From Clostridia bacterium (GTDB taxonomy: Bacteria; Bacillota; Clostridia; Oscillospirales; Acutalibacteraceae), in the NCBI GenBank assembly GCA_017516745.1, contig JAFXBF010000003.1:1-64000 (forward strand): DNA of 64,000 nucleotides. The letters run 5' to 3'. A model generated the notes under the pieces. The model did not search any database. It worked only from the letters and a program-made list of their open reading frames with translations, and had not been told where the DNA came from. Below are positions 18,047-27,773 of this stretch, piece after piece. Within the stretch, counting starts at the first letter, position 1; every line of letters starts with the position of its first letter. A program made the translations under genes and the position numbers.

Positions 18047-20320
18047 ATGAAAAAACTTAACAAATCCTTTGCTGTCCTTCTGACGGCACTTTTGCTTTTG
18101 TCAATTATTCCGATGGGCTTAAGCGCATCGGCTGCGGATCCCATATCGCTTACCTACCGCAACGCAACCGTAAAGGTTGCTCCCACCGTTACACCCAGTA
18201 CATTTGAATACGGCCTGAGCTACGGCGACCTTACTGTATCAGGCGGTGAGGTTTGGTACGAAGGCGAAAAGGTTGAAGGCTATTTCGGCTTTAACACTCT
18301 CACAACCGTTCCTACTCCCCGTGAGGATTCAGTGCTTACGCTTTATTTCTTCCCGACAGACGAAACAAAATACAAAAAGGGCTCGTTCAGAACGACAGAC
18401 GATTACCCGATTGAAAACTGGCCGACGATAACCGTTACTGCGATTGAAACCGCTCTTCAGGGTACGGCAACGGCCGCTGCAATCGACCCCGGCACAAAGC
18501 TTTCTGACGCAACGATAACGGGCACGGTTATAAACACGAAAACAGGCGAACCGATTGAAGGTGGTAAATGGGCTTACGATTCCATATCAAACGTCCAATC
18601 GGGCAGCAAAAAGATTTATGAGAGCGGTACATATTCCGCAACGTGGACTCTCAAGGGTCATGCGGACGTTACAACTACCGTGCAGGTAAACGTAAACGAT
18701 AACCCTGCATTGGCTTCGGGTATATCTGTTTATCCGACGGTTCTTGATGATGACCTTGTCTGGTCGCCCGACCTCACATACGGTGACATCAAGTTTGAAG
18801 GCGGACGTGTTATCTACGAGGGTCAGCCCATAACCGGTATCTTCAAATGGCAGAACAAGGATACCGTAAAAGTCGCAGGTACGAATATAAGCACATCGGC
18901 ATACTTTGTGCCCGACAACCCCGACCTTGCCGGCTTCTTCGCTAAAAGCGCACAGATGATATCTCTGAGCATATCCCTTAAGCCCGGCACACTCAACGTT
19001 AGGGTGCCTATGCCGCTTGAGATTGTTCAGGGTACTGTAGGCTCTTCGGTAAAGGCTGATGCCCTGCTCGGCTTTGAGTTCGGCGAGGGAATTGACCCTG
19101 CAAACGTAACCGTGAAGTTCAGCAAGAGTCTTTCAACTCTTGAGCCCGGAACATATAACGATATAACAACCACAGTAAGCTGCGCAAATTACGAGAGCCT
19201 TGAGTTCAATCTTCCCATAAAGATAATTGCTCCCAAGAAGCTTCCGATTACAAAAACTCCCGAGGCCGTTAAGGTCAACTACGGCTACGTGGCCAAAAAC
19301 AGAAAGGCTGCAGATGCAGGCTTTGAGTTTGAGGAGGGCTTTGATGCCTCTAAGGTTATGGTTGAATGGGGCGTAAGCGTAAGAGACCTTCCTCTGGGTA
19401 AGACAGAGCCTATGGAAATTAGGGTTTATCTTGATGACAACTATGAGGATATTACCCTCACTCTCCCGATTGAAATAGTCAAGCGACCCGATACGGGCAA
19501 GTTCGGCTCACTTGCCGTTAATACCCGTAACTCCAACAACGAGGGCGTAATTCAGGTAACTCTTGCTTTCCATGACCAGTACAAGAACGGTACGGCAAAG
19601 GTCTGGCTTACCGACGGCACGAATACCTGGGTTCTCGGCGAGAATATTCCGCCCACCTACAGCCATACGGAGAGCAGTAAGCGCAAGATATTCGAGCATC
19701 AGATTGAGCAGCCGGGCACATATACCTTTGTTGCCTACGCCGAATACACTCCCGGTGATGCAGACTGTATCTACTTTACAAATCCGGTTATGGAATCCCA
19801 CGCAACGACAGTTACCTACGAAAAGTGGATCAAGATGACCTGCATCAATACAAGGTACGATACAAGTGTGCTCGACGTATACAAGGGCAAACAGATTTCG
19901 GCAAGAACCTCGATTTCTTCAAGCGATTTCTCCTATTGGGAAATTCTTGATTCAAAGGGCAGAAAATACGACCCGTCAGTTTTCGGCCTTGACGAGGATG
20001 ATATGAAGGAAACGACCCTTGCTTTCTATGTTCCGATTGATGAGGACTTCACAATTGCGGCAAGAGATAAGTTCTATATTCCGCCTATCATACAGCCCGA
20101 TGTTCCCGATGAACCGGATAATCCCGATAACCCCGATGACCCCGATAATCCCGACGACCCTGTTGATGAGCCTACCCTTTGGGAGCAGATAGTTGCTTTC
20201 TTCCAGAATCTTTTTAACGGCTCAGGTGAAGGTATACAGCTTCCCTCCTGGCTGGTAAGATTCTTTAATATCATAGTCTCCTTCTTCACAGGCTTATTCA
20301 ACGGTCTGTTCGGTAAATAA
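18047..20320 (+). CDS. Large secreted Ig-like repeat protein
   Basis: Secreted or surface-bound protein of 757 aa. A signal peptide (residues 1-30) ends near SASAADP. Several beta-rich modules follow; paired segments such as LTYGDIKFEGGRVIYEGQ and LSYGDLTVSGGEVWYEG show an internal duplication, with MBG/Ig-like character. A Pro/Asp linker (PDEPDNPDNPDDP type, about residues 684-708) leads to an amphipathic C-terminal tail with FFQNLFNG and FFTGLFNGLFGK. No LPxTG motif or dockerin is present, so the tail itself may be the membrane or wall anchor. Function unknown. Confidence 0.8.
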   Translation: MKKLNKSFAVLLTALLLLSIIPMGLSASAADPISLTYRNATVKVAPTVTPSTFEYGLSYGDLTVSGGEVWYEGEKVEGYFGFNTLTTVPTPREDSVLTLYFFPTDETKYKKGSFRTTDDYPIENWPTITVTAIETALQGTATAAAIDPGTKLSDATITGTVINTKTGEPIEGGKWAYDSISNVQSGSKKIYESGTYSATWTLKGHADVTTTVQVNVNDNPALASGISVYPTVLDDDLVWSPDLTYGDIKFEGGRVIYEGQPITGIFKWQNKDTVKVAGTNISTSAYFVPDNPDLAGFFAKSAQMISLSISLKPGTLNVRVPMPLEIVQGTVGSSVKADALLGFEFGEGIDPANVTVKFSKSLSTLEPGTYNDITTTVSCANYESLEFNLPIKIIAPKKLPITKTPEAVKVNYGYVAKNRKAADAGFEFEEGFDASKVMVEWGVSVRDLPLGKTEPMEIRVYLDDNYEDITLTLPIEIVKRPDTGKFGSLAVNTRNSNNEGVIQVTLAFHDQYKNGTAKVWLTDGTNTWVLGENIPPTYSHTESSKRKIFEHQIEQPGTYTFVAYAEYTPGDADCIYFTNPVMESHATTVTYEKWIKMTCINTRYDTSVLDVYKGKQISARTSISSSDFSYWEILDSKGRKYDPSVFGLDEDDMKETTLAFYVPIDEDFTIAARDKFYIPPIIQPDVPDEPDNPDNPDDPDNPDDPVDEPTLWEQIVAFFQNLFNGSGEGIQLPSWLVRFFNIIVSFFTGLFNGLFGK

Positions 20321-20366
20321 AAAAGCCAAAATCTGCTGCTTTGCAGCAGTAATACATAATGTTTTT

Positions 20367-20406
20367 CTCCCCTCTGCCCGGTTACCCGGGCACGGGGGAG
20401 TTTTTT
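20367..20406 (+). terminator. Strong terminator after secreted protein
   Basis: CTCCCC..GCCCGG paired with CCGGGC..GGGGAG, followed by TTTTTT. A smaller CTGCTGC/GCAGCAG hairpin lies just upstream. Confidence 0.9.
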
Positions 20407-20445
20407 GACTAAATATTACAATTTTTCAAAGAAATTATTTTACTC

Positions 20446-20474
20446 TTGCCTTTTACTTTTTTATTTGGTAAACT
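20446..20474 (+). promoter_or_regulatory. Promoter of YjdF-like/GH29 operon, with palindrome
   Basis: TTGCCT (20446-20451), 17 bp, TAAACT (20469-20474) with extended TGg. The palindrome ACGGTTAAACCGT at 20486-20498 lies just after the start point and could be an operator. Confidence 0.6.
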
Positions 20475-20526
20475 TACATTGTTGTACGGTTAAACCGTGA
20501 CAGTATAAATTGAGGGAGAAAGATTT

Positions 20527-21354
20527 ATGAAAAACTACATTGCAAGAATCAAGGCTAACGCAAAGCCGATAGAAATAGTCTGGTGGTGGATTTTCCGTGC
20601 CATTATGATTTTCGGTATTCTCGATTCAATATTCGGCTTCACTCCGCTTGGCGGCAGACCTATGATGGTAAAGCAGATGGCGGCTAACCTTGTCGGTATG
20701 TTCGCCTGGGAAATATGTATGGCAACAAGCAAGAAGAACTTTATGCACTATCTGCCTTCCTATATTCAGGATATTTCCGTTGTAGGTTTCTTTATGGCAT
20801 CCTTCTGCGGTGCATATGTCAACCTTTACTATTCATTCCGTTACTACGACCTTATATTCCATATATTCGGCGGTATAGCAGGTGCTCTCTTCGGCTACGA
20901 GGCAATCACGGCTATGCAGGTGCGTGATAAGATTAAGCACCACGTTCCGCTTATTGCTCTTGCCGCCTTCGGTGTTTCCTTTATTGCAGGTAACGCCTGG
21001 GAAATTGTAGAGTTCGTTCTTGACCAGTTCTTCGGCTCCGATGCTCAGCACTGGTGCTATCAGGAGGCACAGGCAGCAGCCGAAACTTACGGTAAGGACT
21101 TCCTTGCAAATCCGCACATAATCCCTCATGTTATAAGTGAGAGCCTTTGGGCTGAAGGCTGGACAGCAGAAACCTTTGAATACCGTTGGGCACTTATGGA
21201 TACTATGGAAGACCTTCTTTGTAACTCAATCGGCGGTATTCTTGCCTATGTATTCCTGCTTGTTTACCCCTATCGCCACAAGGGTAAGTTCGACATTAAC
21301 AAGGTTATTGATGCTCAGCCTGCAAAAGGACAGAAGGAAGCTGTTACAAAATGA
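20527..21354 (+). CDS. YjdF/DUF2238-like membrane protein
   Basis: Polytopic membrane protein of 275 aa with about six spans. Conserved polar positions in membrane segments match the DUF2238/YjdF pattern: YDLIFHIFGG, GNAWEIVEFVLDQ and MDTMEDLLCNSIGG. The family function is not established. GGGAGAAAG precedes the ATG. It overlaps the fucosidase gene by 4 bp, so the two are translated together; whether it helps in glycan use is only inferred. Confidence 0.75.
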   Translation: MKNYIARIKANAKPIEIVWWWIFRAIMIFGILDSIFGFTPLGGRPMMVKQMAANLVGMFAWEICMATSKKNFMHYLPSYIQDISVVGFFMASFCGAYVNLYYSFRYYDLIFHIFGGIAGALFGYEAITAMQVRDKIKHHVPLIALAAFGVSFIAGNAWEIVEFVLDQFFGSDAQHWCYQEAQAAAETYGKDFLANPHIIPHVISESLWAEGWTAETFEYRWALMDTMEDLLCNSIGGILAYVFLLVYPYRHKGKFDINKVIDAQPAKGQKEAVTK

Positions 21355-22697
21355 TTTCTTTTAACGAATTTATCGAAAATGCAGGCAAGGTAGTACCCAC
21401 CAAACGTCAGCTTGAACGCCTGAGGGAAACACAGTTTTACGCCTTTATCCATTTCAGCCCCAACACCTACACGGGTCTTGAATGGGGTACGGGCAAGGAA
21501 GACCCTGCAATTTTCAACCCTACCGAGCTTGACTGCGACCGGTGGGTTGAGGCTATAAAATCCGCAGGTATGAAGGGCGCTGTTATCACCGCCAAGCACC
21601 ACGACGGCTTCTGCCTGTGGCAGACCGCCACTACGGAGCATTCAATCAAAAACAGTCCCTACAAAAACGGCAAGGGTGACGTTGTGCGTGAGCTTGCCGA
21701 AGCGTGTGAAAGGGGAGGCATAAAGTTCGGCTTTTACCTTTCTCCGTGGGACAGAAATGCCGCCTGCTACGGCACGGATGAGTATAACGATTTCTACCGT
21801 GCACAGTTAACCGAGCTGCTTACAAACTACGGTGAGGTTTTCCACGTTTGGTTTGACGGCGCTTGCGGCGAAGGCCCGAGCGGTAAAAAACAGGTTTATG
21901 AATTTGAATCGTTTTTTGAGCTTGTGCGCAAATATCAGCCCAACGCTACGATATTTAAGGATGACGGCCCCGATTTGCGCTGGTGCGGCAACGAAAGCGG
22001 CAGCGCAAGGCTTTCCGAGTGGGCAGTCGTGCCCCACGAGCTTTGCTTCTACTGCGATAAGCAGACCGAGGGTGCTTTGCTTGAAGGCGGTATTCCTTAC
22101 CACTCAAACTGTGACTGCGATATAGGCAGCCTTGAAAATATTATGTATTCCGAGGGTCTTGTTTTCTGCCCGTCCGAAATAGATATGTCAATCCGTCCGG
22201 GCTGGTTTTACCACCCCGAGGAGGAGCCTCATTCGCTCGAAAGGCTTTTCAATACCTATCTTCGCTCTGTCGGCGCAAACACAACCTTCAACCTTAACAT
22301 TCCGCCCATGCCAAACGGTAAGTTTGACCCGAGGGATGTTACACGTCTGAAAGAGCTTGGCGATAAAATCCGCAGCACCTTTGCCGTAAACCTTTGCGAG
22401 GGTGCAAAAATCACCTGCACTCACACTTCACCCACACAGTCGGAATACCTTGTTGAAATGGGCGAAGTGAAGAAGATAAAATATTTTGAGCTTCGTGAGA
22501 ATATAGCCAACGGTCAGCGTATCGCTTCGTTCAGAATAATCGGCAGAAAGGACGGCTTGTGGGAAACCTCTTATGAGAATTACACCACCGTCGGCAACAG
22601 AAAAATCTGTGTGCAGGAGTCAGAGTGTGATGCGTTCAAAATCATCATCACCGCCTCCCGTGGCAGGGCAGATTTAGAAAAAATTGCGGCTTATTAA
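21351..22697 (+). CDS. GH29 alpha-L-fucosidase
   Basis: Glycoside hydrolase releasing alpha-linked fucose. It has the family blocks FYAFIHFSPNTYTG, TAKHHDGFCLW and the nucleophile segment VWFDGACGEGP (Asp). At 448 aa, with a C-terminal F5/8-like beta segment, it is close to GH29 subfamily B size. No signal peptide is seen, so imported fucosyl-oligosaccharides are the likely substrate. It starts on ATGA with the membrane gene; a small gene follows by 9 bp. Confidence 0.9.
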   Translation: MISFNEFIENAGKVVPTKRQLERLRETQFYAFIHFSPNTYTGLEWGTGKEDPAIFNPTELDCDRWVEAIKSAGMKGAVITAKHHDGFCLWQTATTEHSIKNSPYKNGKGDVVRELAEACERGGIKFGFYLSPWDRNAACYGTDEYNDFYRAQLTELLTNYGEVFHVWFDGACGEGPSGKKQVYEFESFFELVRKYQPNATIFKDDGPDLRWCGNESGSARLSEWAVVPHELCFYCDKQTEGALLEGGIPYHSNCDCDIGSLENIMYSEGLVFCPSEIDMSIRPGWFYHPEEEPHSLERLFNTYLRSVGANTTFNLNIPPMPNGKFDPRDVTRLKELGDKIRSTFAVNLCEGAKITCTHTSPTQSEYLVEMGEVKKIKYFELRENIANGQRIASFRIIGRKDGLWETSYENYTTVGNRKICVQESECDAFKIIITASRGRADLEKIAAY

Positions 22698-22706
22698 GGT
22701 GAATTT

Positions 22707-23027
22707 ATGAACAATATACCCGATATAACATTTGAATATCTGCTCGGTGCTGTGCCCATCTGGGGTAAGCCAAACATCTGGTACGGCTCCGTAACATATA
22801 AGGAAAATACGGGCGTTTTTGATGACCGCTTCCGCTACAGACTCACCGTTAAGGTGGACGAGGAAAACGGCAACAAAATCAGCGCATCGTACTATATAGG
22901 CTGGCAGTCCTATGACATTGTTGACAAGGAAAAAATCACCGAAGAATTTTTCCCTGCGGACGATGAGGGCACGGCGCAGGCTATAAACTGGCTGCGTGAA
23001 CAGCTTGAAACAGTAACAAAAATGTGA
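22707..23027 (+). CDS. Hypothetical protein, 106 aa
   Basis: Not recognised. A soluble acidic protein with WGKPNIWYGSVTY, a central beta-strand pattern and a C-terminal helix (AINWLREQLETV). AAGGTGAATTT precedes the ATG, and the gap after the fucosidase is 9 bp, so it is the third gene of that operon. Confidence 0.7.
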   Translation: MNNIPDITFEYLLGAVPIWGKPNIWYGSVTYKENTGVFDDRFRYRLTVKVDEENGNKISASYYIGWQSYDIVDKEKITEEFFPADDEGTAQAINWLREQLETVTKM

Positions 23028-23094
23028 TTTTTGCCTAAACAACCGTTGTTTTTTTAATACAACTTATATAAAACGAAAAAATATAAAAAAGCTC

Positions 23095-23123
23095 TTGCAT
23101 TTTAGTGTTTAATCTGCTAAAAT
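23095..23123 (+). promoter_or_regulatory. rpmB promoter
   Basis: TTGCAT (23095-23100), 17 bp, TAAAAT (23118-23123) with extended TGc. Confidence 0.8.
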
Positions 23124-23167
23124 ACTTAATGTTCGTTTAGTAAAAGCTTAAAAGGAGGTTTTCACCA

Positions 23168-23356
23168 ATGGCAAAATGTGAATTCTGCGGTAAGGGCGTT
23201 GCTTTCGGTATTCAGGTTTCCCACTCCCACAGACGTTCCAACAGAACATGGAAGTCCAACATCAAGCGTGTTAAGGCTGTTGTAAACGGCTCTCCCAAGA
23301 GAGTTTATGCTTGCACCCGTTGCCTTCGTTCAGGAAAGGTTACCCGCGCTATCTGA
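23168..23356 (+). CDS. rpmB: 50S ribosomal protein bL28
   Basis: Ribosomal large-subunit protein of 62 aa, normal size. It is the zinc-binding form, with CEFCGKG at the N-terminus and CTRCLRSGKV near the C-terminus giving four cysteines. AAAAGGAGG precedes the ATG. Monocistronic, with its own promoter and terminator. Confidence 0.97.
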   Translation: MAKCEFCGKGVAFGIQVSHSHRRSNRTWKSNIKRVKAVVNGSPKRVYACTRCLRSGKVTRAI

Positions 23357-23373
23357 CGCAATTTTGTTGATTT

Positions 23374-23406
23374 AGAGACTGTCGGTTTTCCCGATAGTCT
23401 CTTTTT
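23374..23406 (+). terminator. Terminator of rpmB
   Basis: AGAGACTgTCGG pairs with CCGAtAGTCTCT, followed by TTTT. Confidence 0.85.
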
Positions 23407-23462
23407 CATTTTTCAGGAGCACCCCGGTCTTAATCACGCAAGTGCTTTGTTCTTTATTACAC

Positions 23463-23491
23463 TTGCAATTTATTGCATTATAGTATATAAT
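23463..23491 (+). promoter_or_regulatory. Promoter of glycerophosphotransferase gene
   Basis: TTGCAA (23463-23468), 17 bp, TATAAT (23486-23491): near-consensus. Confidence 0.8.
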
Positions 23492-23520
23492 ATCCATTTG
23501 AAAAAGGAGTTGAATTTACC

Positions 23521-24768
23521 TTGAGTAAAATGACTGCTGTAAAAAACATATTGAGACTTATCAAACGTAAGTTTATGAAAAGGCTTGGCGATATCAGAAG
23601 AAGCTTCTGGTACTATCACCTGTGGCCGCACTACTATAAGAAATACTCAAAGCAGCCCATTGACGAAAAAAAGGTTGTTCTTGCGTATTCAAGCCTTTAC
23701 AAAACCCTTCCCGACAACCTCAGGTGCATTAAAGAAGAGCTTGAGGGCAGAGGCTACAACTGTGTTACAGTCAACAGGGGAGAGGGCGACAACCGCTACA
23801 AGAACAAGATTTTGAACGAGCTTGCCAAGTTTATCGACTGTGAATTCTTCTTTAAGGAATTCGGCAACTGCCGTGCACTTTTCCTTGTGGATTATTATTT
23901 CCCCGCTTTTGCAAACAAGCCCCGTGAGGGTCAGGATATTGTCCAGTTATGGCACGCCTGCGGTGCTTTCAAAATGTGGGGCTACTCTACGGTGGATAAA
24001 AAATGGGGTGCAAACAAGTCATCACTTGACAAATTCCCCGTGCACAATACATACACAAATGTCTGCGTTTCTTCGCCGAAGGTCAGCTTTGCCTATGCCG
24101 AAGCCTTTAACTGCGATGAAAAAACGGTAAAGCCGCTCGGCACACCGAGGACGGACGTTTATTTTGACCCCGACTTTGTAAAAAGCGGCAGAGAAACACT
24201 CAATCAGCTCTGTCCCGGTATCGAGGGCAAAAAGGTTATTCTTTACGCTCCCACCTTCCGTGGCAACAGCCTGAGGAATTCCTATATGCGCAACACTCTC
24301 GACCTTGATGCGCTTTATGACAATCTTCACGAGGATTATGCCTTTGTTATGAAGCTTCATCCGCTTACCGCAAAGGCTTTCAAACTCACCGAGGAACAGC
24401 AGGAAAAGTACAACGGCTTCCTTTACGACGTTTCACAGGCAGCCAATATCGACACGGCACTTTGTGCGGCTGATATAGTTATTTCCGACTATTCTTCGCT
24501 TATCTTCGAGTATTCACTGCTTGAACGCCCGATGATATTCTACGCCTATGACCTCGAGAAGTATGAGAACGACCGCAGCTTCTATTTTGATTACAGAAGC
24601 TTTGTGCCGGGTGAAATAGTTGAGGATACCGAGGGCATCATAAACGAAGTAAAGCGTCTTGAAACGGGCTTTGACAAGCAGAAGGTAATCAACTTCAAAA
24701 ACGACTTTATGTCAGCCTGTGACGGCAATTCAACCAAGCGTATCTGCGATTATCTTTTCAACAGTTAA
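23521..24768 (+). CDS. CDP-glycerol glycerophosphotransferase family protein (TagB/TagF-like)
   Basis: Likely transfers glycerol- or ribitol-phosphate to a wall or lipid-linked glycan at the inner face of the membrane. It has the Glyphos_transf blocks QLWHACGAFKMWG, ILYAPTFRGN, VMKLHP and ISDYSSLIFEYSLL. At 415 aa it matches TagB-type enzymes. Translation starts at TTG 23521, with AAGGAG 11 nt upstream; the first in-frame ATG (23530) is too far from that site. No polymerase or flippase neighbour is present, so polymer identity is open. Confidence 0.87.
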   Translation: MSKMTAVKNILRLIKRKFMKRLGDIRRSFWYYHLWPHYYKKYSKQPIDEKKVVLAYSSLYKTLPDNLRCIKEELEGRGYNCVTVNRGEGDNRYKNKILNELAKFIDCEFFFKEFGNCRALFLVDYYFPAFANKPREGQDIVQLWHACGAFKMWGYSTVDKKWGANKSSLDKFPVHNTYTNVCVSSPKVSFAYAEAFNCDEKTVKPLGTPRTDVYFDPDFVKSGRETLNQLCPGIEGKKVILYAPTFRGNSLRNSYMRNTLDLDALYDNLHEDYAFVMKLHPLTAKAFKLTEEQQEKYNGFLYDVSQAANIDTALCAADIVISDYSSLIFEYSLLERPMIFYAYDLEKYENDRSFYFDYRSFVPGEIVEDTEGIINEVKRLETGFDKQKVINFKNDFMSACDGNSTKRICDYLFNS

Positions 24769-24778
24769 ACATTAAAAA

Positions 24779-24826
24779 ACACGGCAGCTTCACCGAAAAA
24801 GTGAAACTGCCGTGTATCTTTTTTAT
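24779..24826. terminator. Bidirectional terminator between convergent genes
   Basis: ACACGGCAG/CTGCCGTGT stem with an inner TTCAC/GTGAA. T-runs lie on both sides, so it serves the glycerophosphotransferase gene (+) and purC (-). Confidence 0.9.
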
Positions 24827-24830
24827 TGGC

Positions 24831-25514
24831 TTATCTTTCGTTGATGTACTTTGTAAGCTCAACGGGGTCAACGATAACGCCGTCCTTGTAAACTCTCATG
24901 TTGCCGGAAGCGATTTCGTCAATGAGGATAACCTCGTCGTTATTGTAGCCGAACTCGAACTTGATATCCCAAAGGTCGAGACCGATGGACTTGAGGTCGT
25001 CAGCAACAATCTTTGTAATCTTGAGTGTCTGCTCCTTAAGGCTATCGAACATAGCGGGAGTCATAACACCGAGTGCTGCAAGGCCTTCGCCTGTAACAAG
25101 CGGGTCGCCCTTAGCGTCGTCCTTGAAGGTGCACTCAACATAGCCGCCCTCAAGAGGTGTGCCGTCTGCAATGTAATCGCCGTATCTGCGGATGAAGCTG
25201 CCTGTAGCAACAAGGCGGCAGATAACCTCGAGACCGTGGCCGAATACCTTTGCAGGAAGAACTTCCATTGTAGCGTCGTCAATGTTTGCGCTTACGTAGT
25301 GGGTCTTGATGCCTGCTTCCTTGAGAAGCTCAAAATAGTGAATGGAGGACTTGAGGTTAGCCTTGCCGATGCCCTCGATTGTAAGACCGACTGTGTTCTC
25401 GCCCGGATCGAAAACGCCGTCCTTGCCTGTGCAGTCGTCCTTGAACTTGAGCATTACGTTGCCGTTTTCAAGGCTGTAAACGTCCTTTGTCTTGCCTTCG
25501 TAAATTTTTGTCAT
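24831..25514 (-). CDS. purC: SAICAR synthetase PurC
   Basis: Purine biosynthesis enzyme joining CAIR and aspartate. The N-terminus [25 protein letters not shown] and the [11 protein letters not shown] block are diagnostic. The ATG at 25514 follows AGGGGAGTG; the frame extends 30 bp further upstream without support. At 227 aa it is normal. It stands alone, away from other pur genes in the window. Confidence 0.95.
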   Translation of the reverse strand: MTKIYEGKTKDVYSLENGNVMLKFKDDCTGKDGVFDPGENTVGLTIEGIGKANLKSSIHYFELLKEAGIKTHYVSANIDDATMEVLPAKVFGHGLEVICRLVATGSFIRRYGDYIADGTPLEGGYVECTFKDDAKGDPLVTGEGLAALGVMTPAMFDSLKEQTLKITKIVADDLKSIGLDLWDIKFEFGYNNDEVILIDEIASGNMRVYKDGVIVDPVELTKYINER

Positions 25515-25672
25515 TGTAAACACTCCCCTATGCGAAAAATGCATAAATAAAATAACATAAATAATTTAACACAATTTTTAAAATATGTATATAGTTTTCA
25601 ATAAAAAAACCGATATTTCAATAATAAAAATTTGAGCTTTGAAAAACGCAAAATATGTAAAAAATGCAAAAA

Positions 25673-26704
25673 TCAGAAGTTATAGTTGGGATAAACCTTC
25701 TCGCCCTTTTCTGCGGATTCAACAATTGCAAGGCATACCTCAACGGTCTTTGCGCCTTCTCTTGCGTCTGTGGGAATGGGCTTGCCGTTGAGAATGGCAT
25801 CTGCGAATACCTCAAATTCCTTTACGGCGTTGTGGTTGTTGACCTCAAGCTCGATGATTTCGGGCTTCTCGGGTGCAACACCTTCTTCGTCGGCAACGAA
25901 AAGCTGCATTGTGGGTGAGGTGTTGTCGCAGATAATTGTGCCCTTTGTGCCGTAGATAACCGTGCGCATTGTATAGTCACGCTTACAGCCTGTGGAAACA
26001 AAGACCTTGCCCATACATCTGTCGCTGAATTTCATAAGTGCGATGGTTGCATCATCATAATCAACCTTGGGAAGCATAAGGTGCGTGCCGTAGGCAAAAA
26101 CCTCCGTGGGGTCGCCTGCAAGCCAGCGAAGAAGGTCAACAGCGTGGCAGCCGCCGCCGATAACACCGTGGCGCTTGGGGTCAGCGCGCCAGTGCTGTGT
26201 GCCGTCTGCATTTTCAACTATCTTCATATAGTCGTGTGCGTATTCGCTTTCAACGAAGTAAACTTCGCCGATAAGACCCGAATCGATAATTTCCTTTGCC
26301 TTGATAAAGGAAGGTGTGAAGCGGCAAATCTGACCGACCATAAACTTGCAACCGGATTCGTCTGCAACCTTTACGATTTCCTCAATATCCTCACGGGTGA
26401 GCGCAAGGGGCTTTTCACAAAGCACGTGCTTGCCTGCACGAAGCAGCTCGGAAACAACCTTTTTGTGCTGCTGGTCAGGGATAGCAACGGAAACAACATT
26501 GATATCCTTGTTGTTGATAATGTCGTGGTAATCCGTGCACTGCTTTTCAACGGGAATATCGTACTTTTCGCCTGCCTTGCGCAGAGTCTCCTCGTTGCAG
26601 TCGCAGATAAGTGCGATTTCAGCATCGTCATAAGCCATTGCGCCTTCAACGTGTGCCATGCCGAACATCATACCGATGTTGCCGACAACCAATTTTTTGC
26701 TCAT
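25673..26704 (-). CDS. Gfo/Idh/MocA family oxidoreductase
   Basis: NAD(P)-dependent dehydrogenase on a sugar-type substrate, 343 aa, normal family length. The dinucleotide fold starts VGNIGMMFGMAH, a variant of GxGxxG. VLCEKPLAL carries the catalytic Lys. A GGGCHAVDLLRW block carries the conserved His. AAAAGGAGAAC precedes the ATG. It is transcribed separately from the esterase upstream. Substrate not readable. Confidence 0.9.
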   Translation of the reverse strand: MSKKLVVGNIGMMFGMAHVEGAMAYDDAEIALICDCNEETLRKAGEKYDIPVEKQCTDYHDIINNKDINVVSVAIPDQQHKKVVSELLRAGKHVLCEKPLALTREDIEEIVKVADESGCKFMVGQICRFTPSFIKAKEIIDSGLIGEVYFVESEYAHDYMKIVENADGTQHWRADPKRHGVIGGGCHAVDLLRWLAGDPTEVFAYGTHLMLPKVDYDDATIALMKFSDRCMGKVFVSTGCKRDYTMRTVIYGTKGTIICDNTSPTMQLFVADEEGVAPEKPEIIELEVNNHNAVKEFEVFADAILNGKPIPTDAREGAKTVEVCLAIVESAEKGEKVYPNYNF

Positions 26705-26740
26705 AACAGTTCTCCTTTTGATATATATAAAACTTTAAAT

Positions 26741-26769
26741 ATTTTACTATAAAAATAAGATTTAATCAA
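26741..26769 (-). promoter_or_regulatory. Promoter of Gfo/Idh gene
   Basis: On the minus strand, TTGATT (26769-26764), 17 bp, TAAAAT (26746-26741). The -35 overlaps the stop codon of the upstream esterase gene. Confidence 0.7.
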
Positions 26770-27743
26770 CTCTTAAATGACCACTCGCCGCTGTTTTTTT
26801 CGAAATATACGGGCAGATAGGGCAGAACAAAGTCATATGTTGCGGCAAGGCAATCTCTGCCCTCTTTGAATCGGGTTACAATTGACCAGGCGTGCTTTGC
26901 GATTTTTTTGTCGCCCTTGTAAAGAGCGTGTGCAACGCCTGCTTTTTCAAGGTCGGCAGCCATATCAAAGCTTTCGTATTGCAGCAAATCCTTTACACAC
27001 CACACAAGGTATGAGGGCGGAAAAGACGGCGTAATCACGGGGTTGGCAAGTCGGCTTTCCTCGGTTTTCAGGTATTCAGCAAATTCAGCTTCCGTCATAC
27101 CGAAGAAGGTTGCCGTCATCATTTTGATAAACGGGAATTCAGACTGCTTTTTGCTGCTGTCGAATATTCTTCTTAAATCGGCACAGCCGCTGTGTGAAAC
27201 GAGCGCCTTTATTTTCAGCTTGCCTGCGTGTCTGAATTCAATGCCGAGCTTTTTCAGCGTTTCGGGGTCGTTGCCGTAGCAGGCGACATAGGAAATAAAG
27301 TATCCGCCTGCACTTTCACCTGCAATAACAATATTGTCGGTATCAATGCGGTATTTGTCTGCATTGTCAAAAATATAATCAATTGCGGCAAATATTTCCT
27401 TTAGCTGTGTCGGAAAGATTTTCTGCGGTGCGTAGGAATAGCTGACAGAGGCGGTGAAAAAGCCAAGCTCAGCCCAGTTCATAATATAGGGGTTGCGCAT
27501 TGCGGTAACGCCCGATATCCAGCCGCCGCCGTGAATGTACAAAAACAGCGGCTTTCTGACGCTTTTCAAATCCTTGCGGCAATAGGTTTTGATGTAGTTG
27601 AGTCTGCCTTCTCCGTACGGCACACGGCTTTCATACTCAACCCCACGGGGAGTGGGTCGGTATGTCGCAATCATTGCAAGCGTTTCCTGCGTGTTGAGAT
27701 TAAGCTGTCTTGCTATGCCTTTTCTGTAAACATCCTTGTCCAC
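26766..27743 (-). CDS. Alpha/beta-hydrolase, HSL/carboxylesterase type
   Basis: Cytoplasmic serine esterase of 325 aa. The oxyanion motif HGGGW and nucleophile motif GESAGG are both present. The Asp is probably in VKDLLQYES and the His in KHAWSI. The GTG start at 27743 is supported by GGAGGTG 7 nt upstream. It could deacetylate imported sugars. Closest by motif to the acetyl-hydrolase (Aes/HSL) group. Confidence 0.88.
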   Translation of the reverse strand: MDKDVYRKGIARQLNLNTQETLAMIATYRPTPRGVEYESRVPYGEGRLNYIKTYCRKDLKSVRKPLFLYIHGGGWISGVTAMRNPYIMNWAELGFFTASVSYSYAPQKIFPTQLKEIFAAIDYIFDNADKYRIDTDNIVIAGESAGGYFISYVACYGNDPETLKKLGIEFRHAGKLKIKALVSHSGCADLRRIFDSSKKQSEFPFIKMMTATFFGMTEAEFAEYLKTEESRLANPVITPSFPPSYLVWCVKDLLQYESFDMAADLEKAGVAHALYKGDKKIAKHAWSIVTRFKEGRDCLAATYDFVLPYLPVYFEKNSGEWSFKS

Positions 27744-27773
27744 GGTGATACACCTCCGAAAAAACTTGCCTAT

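Noticed and set aside
24801-25550. Long plus-strand frame opposite purC
   Set aside because: Antisense shadow of a clearly conserved enzyme; no ribosome site or recognisable protein.
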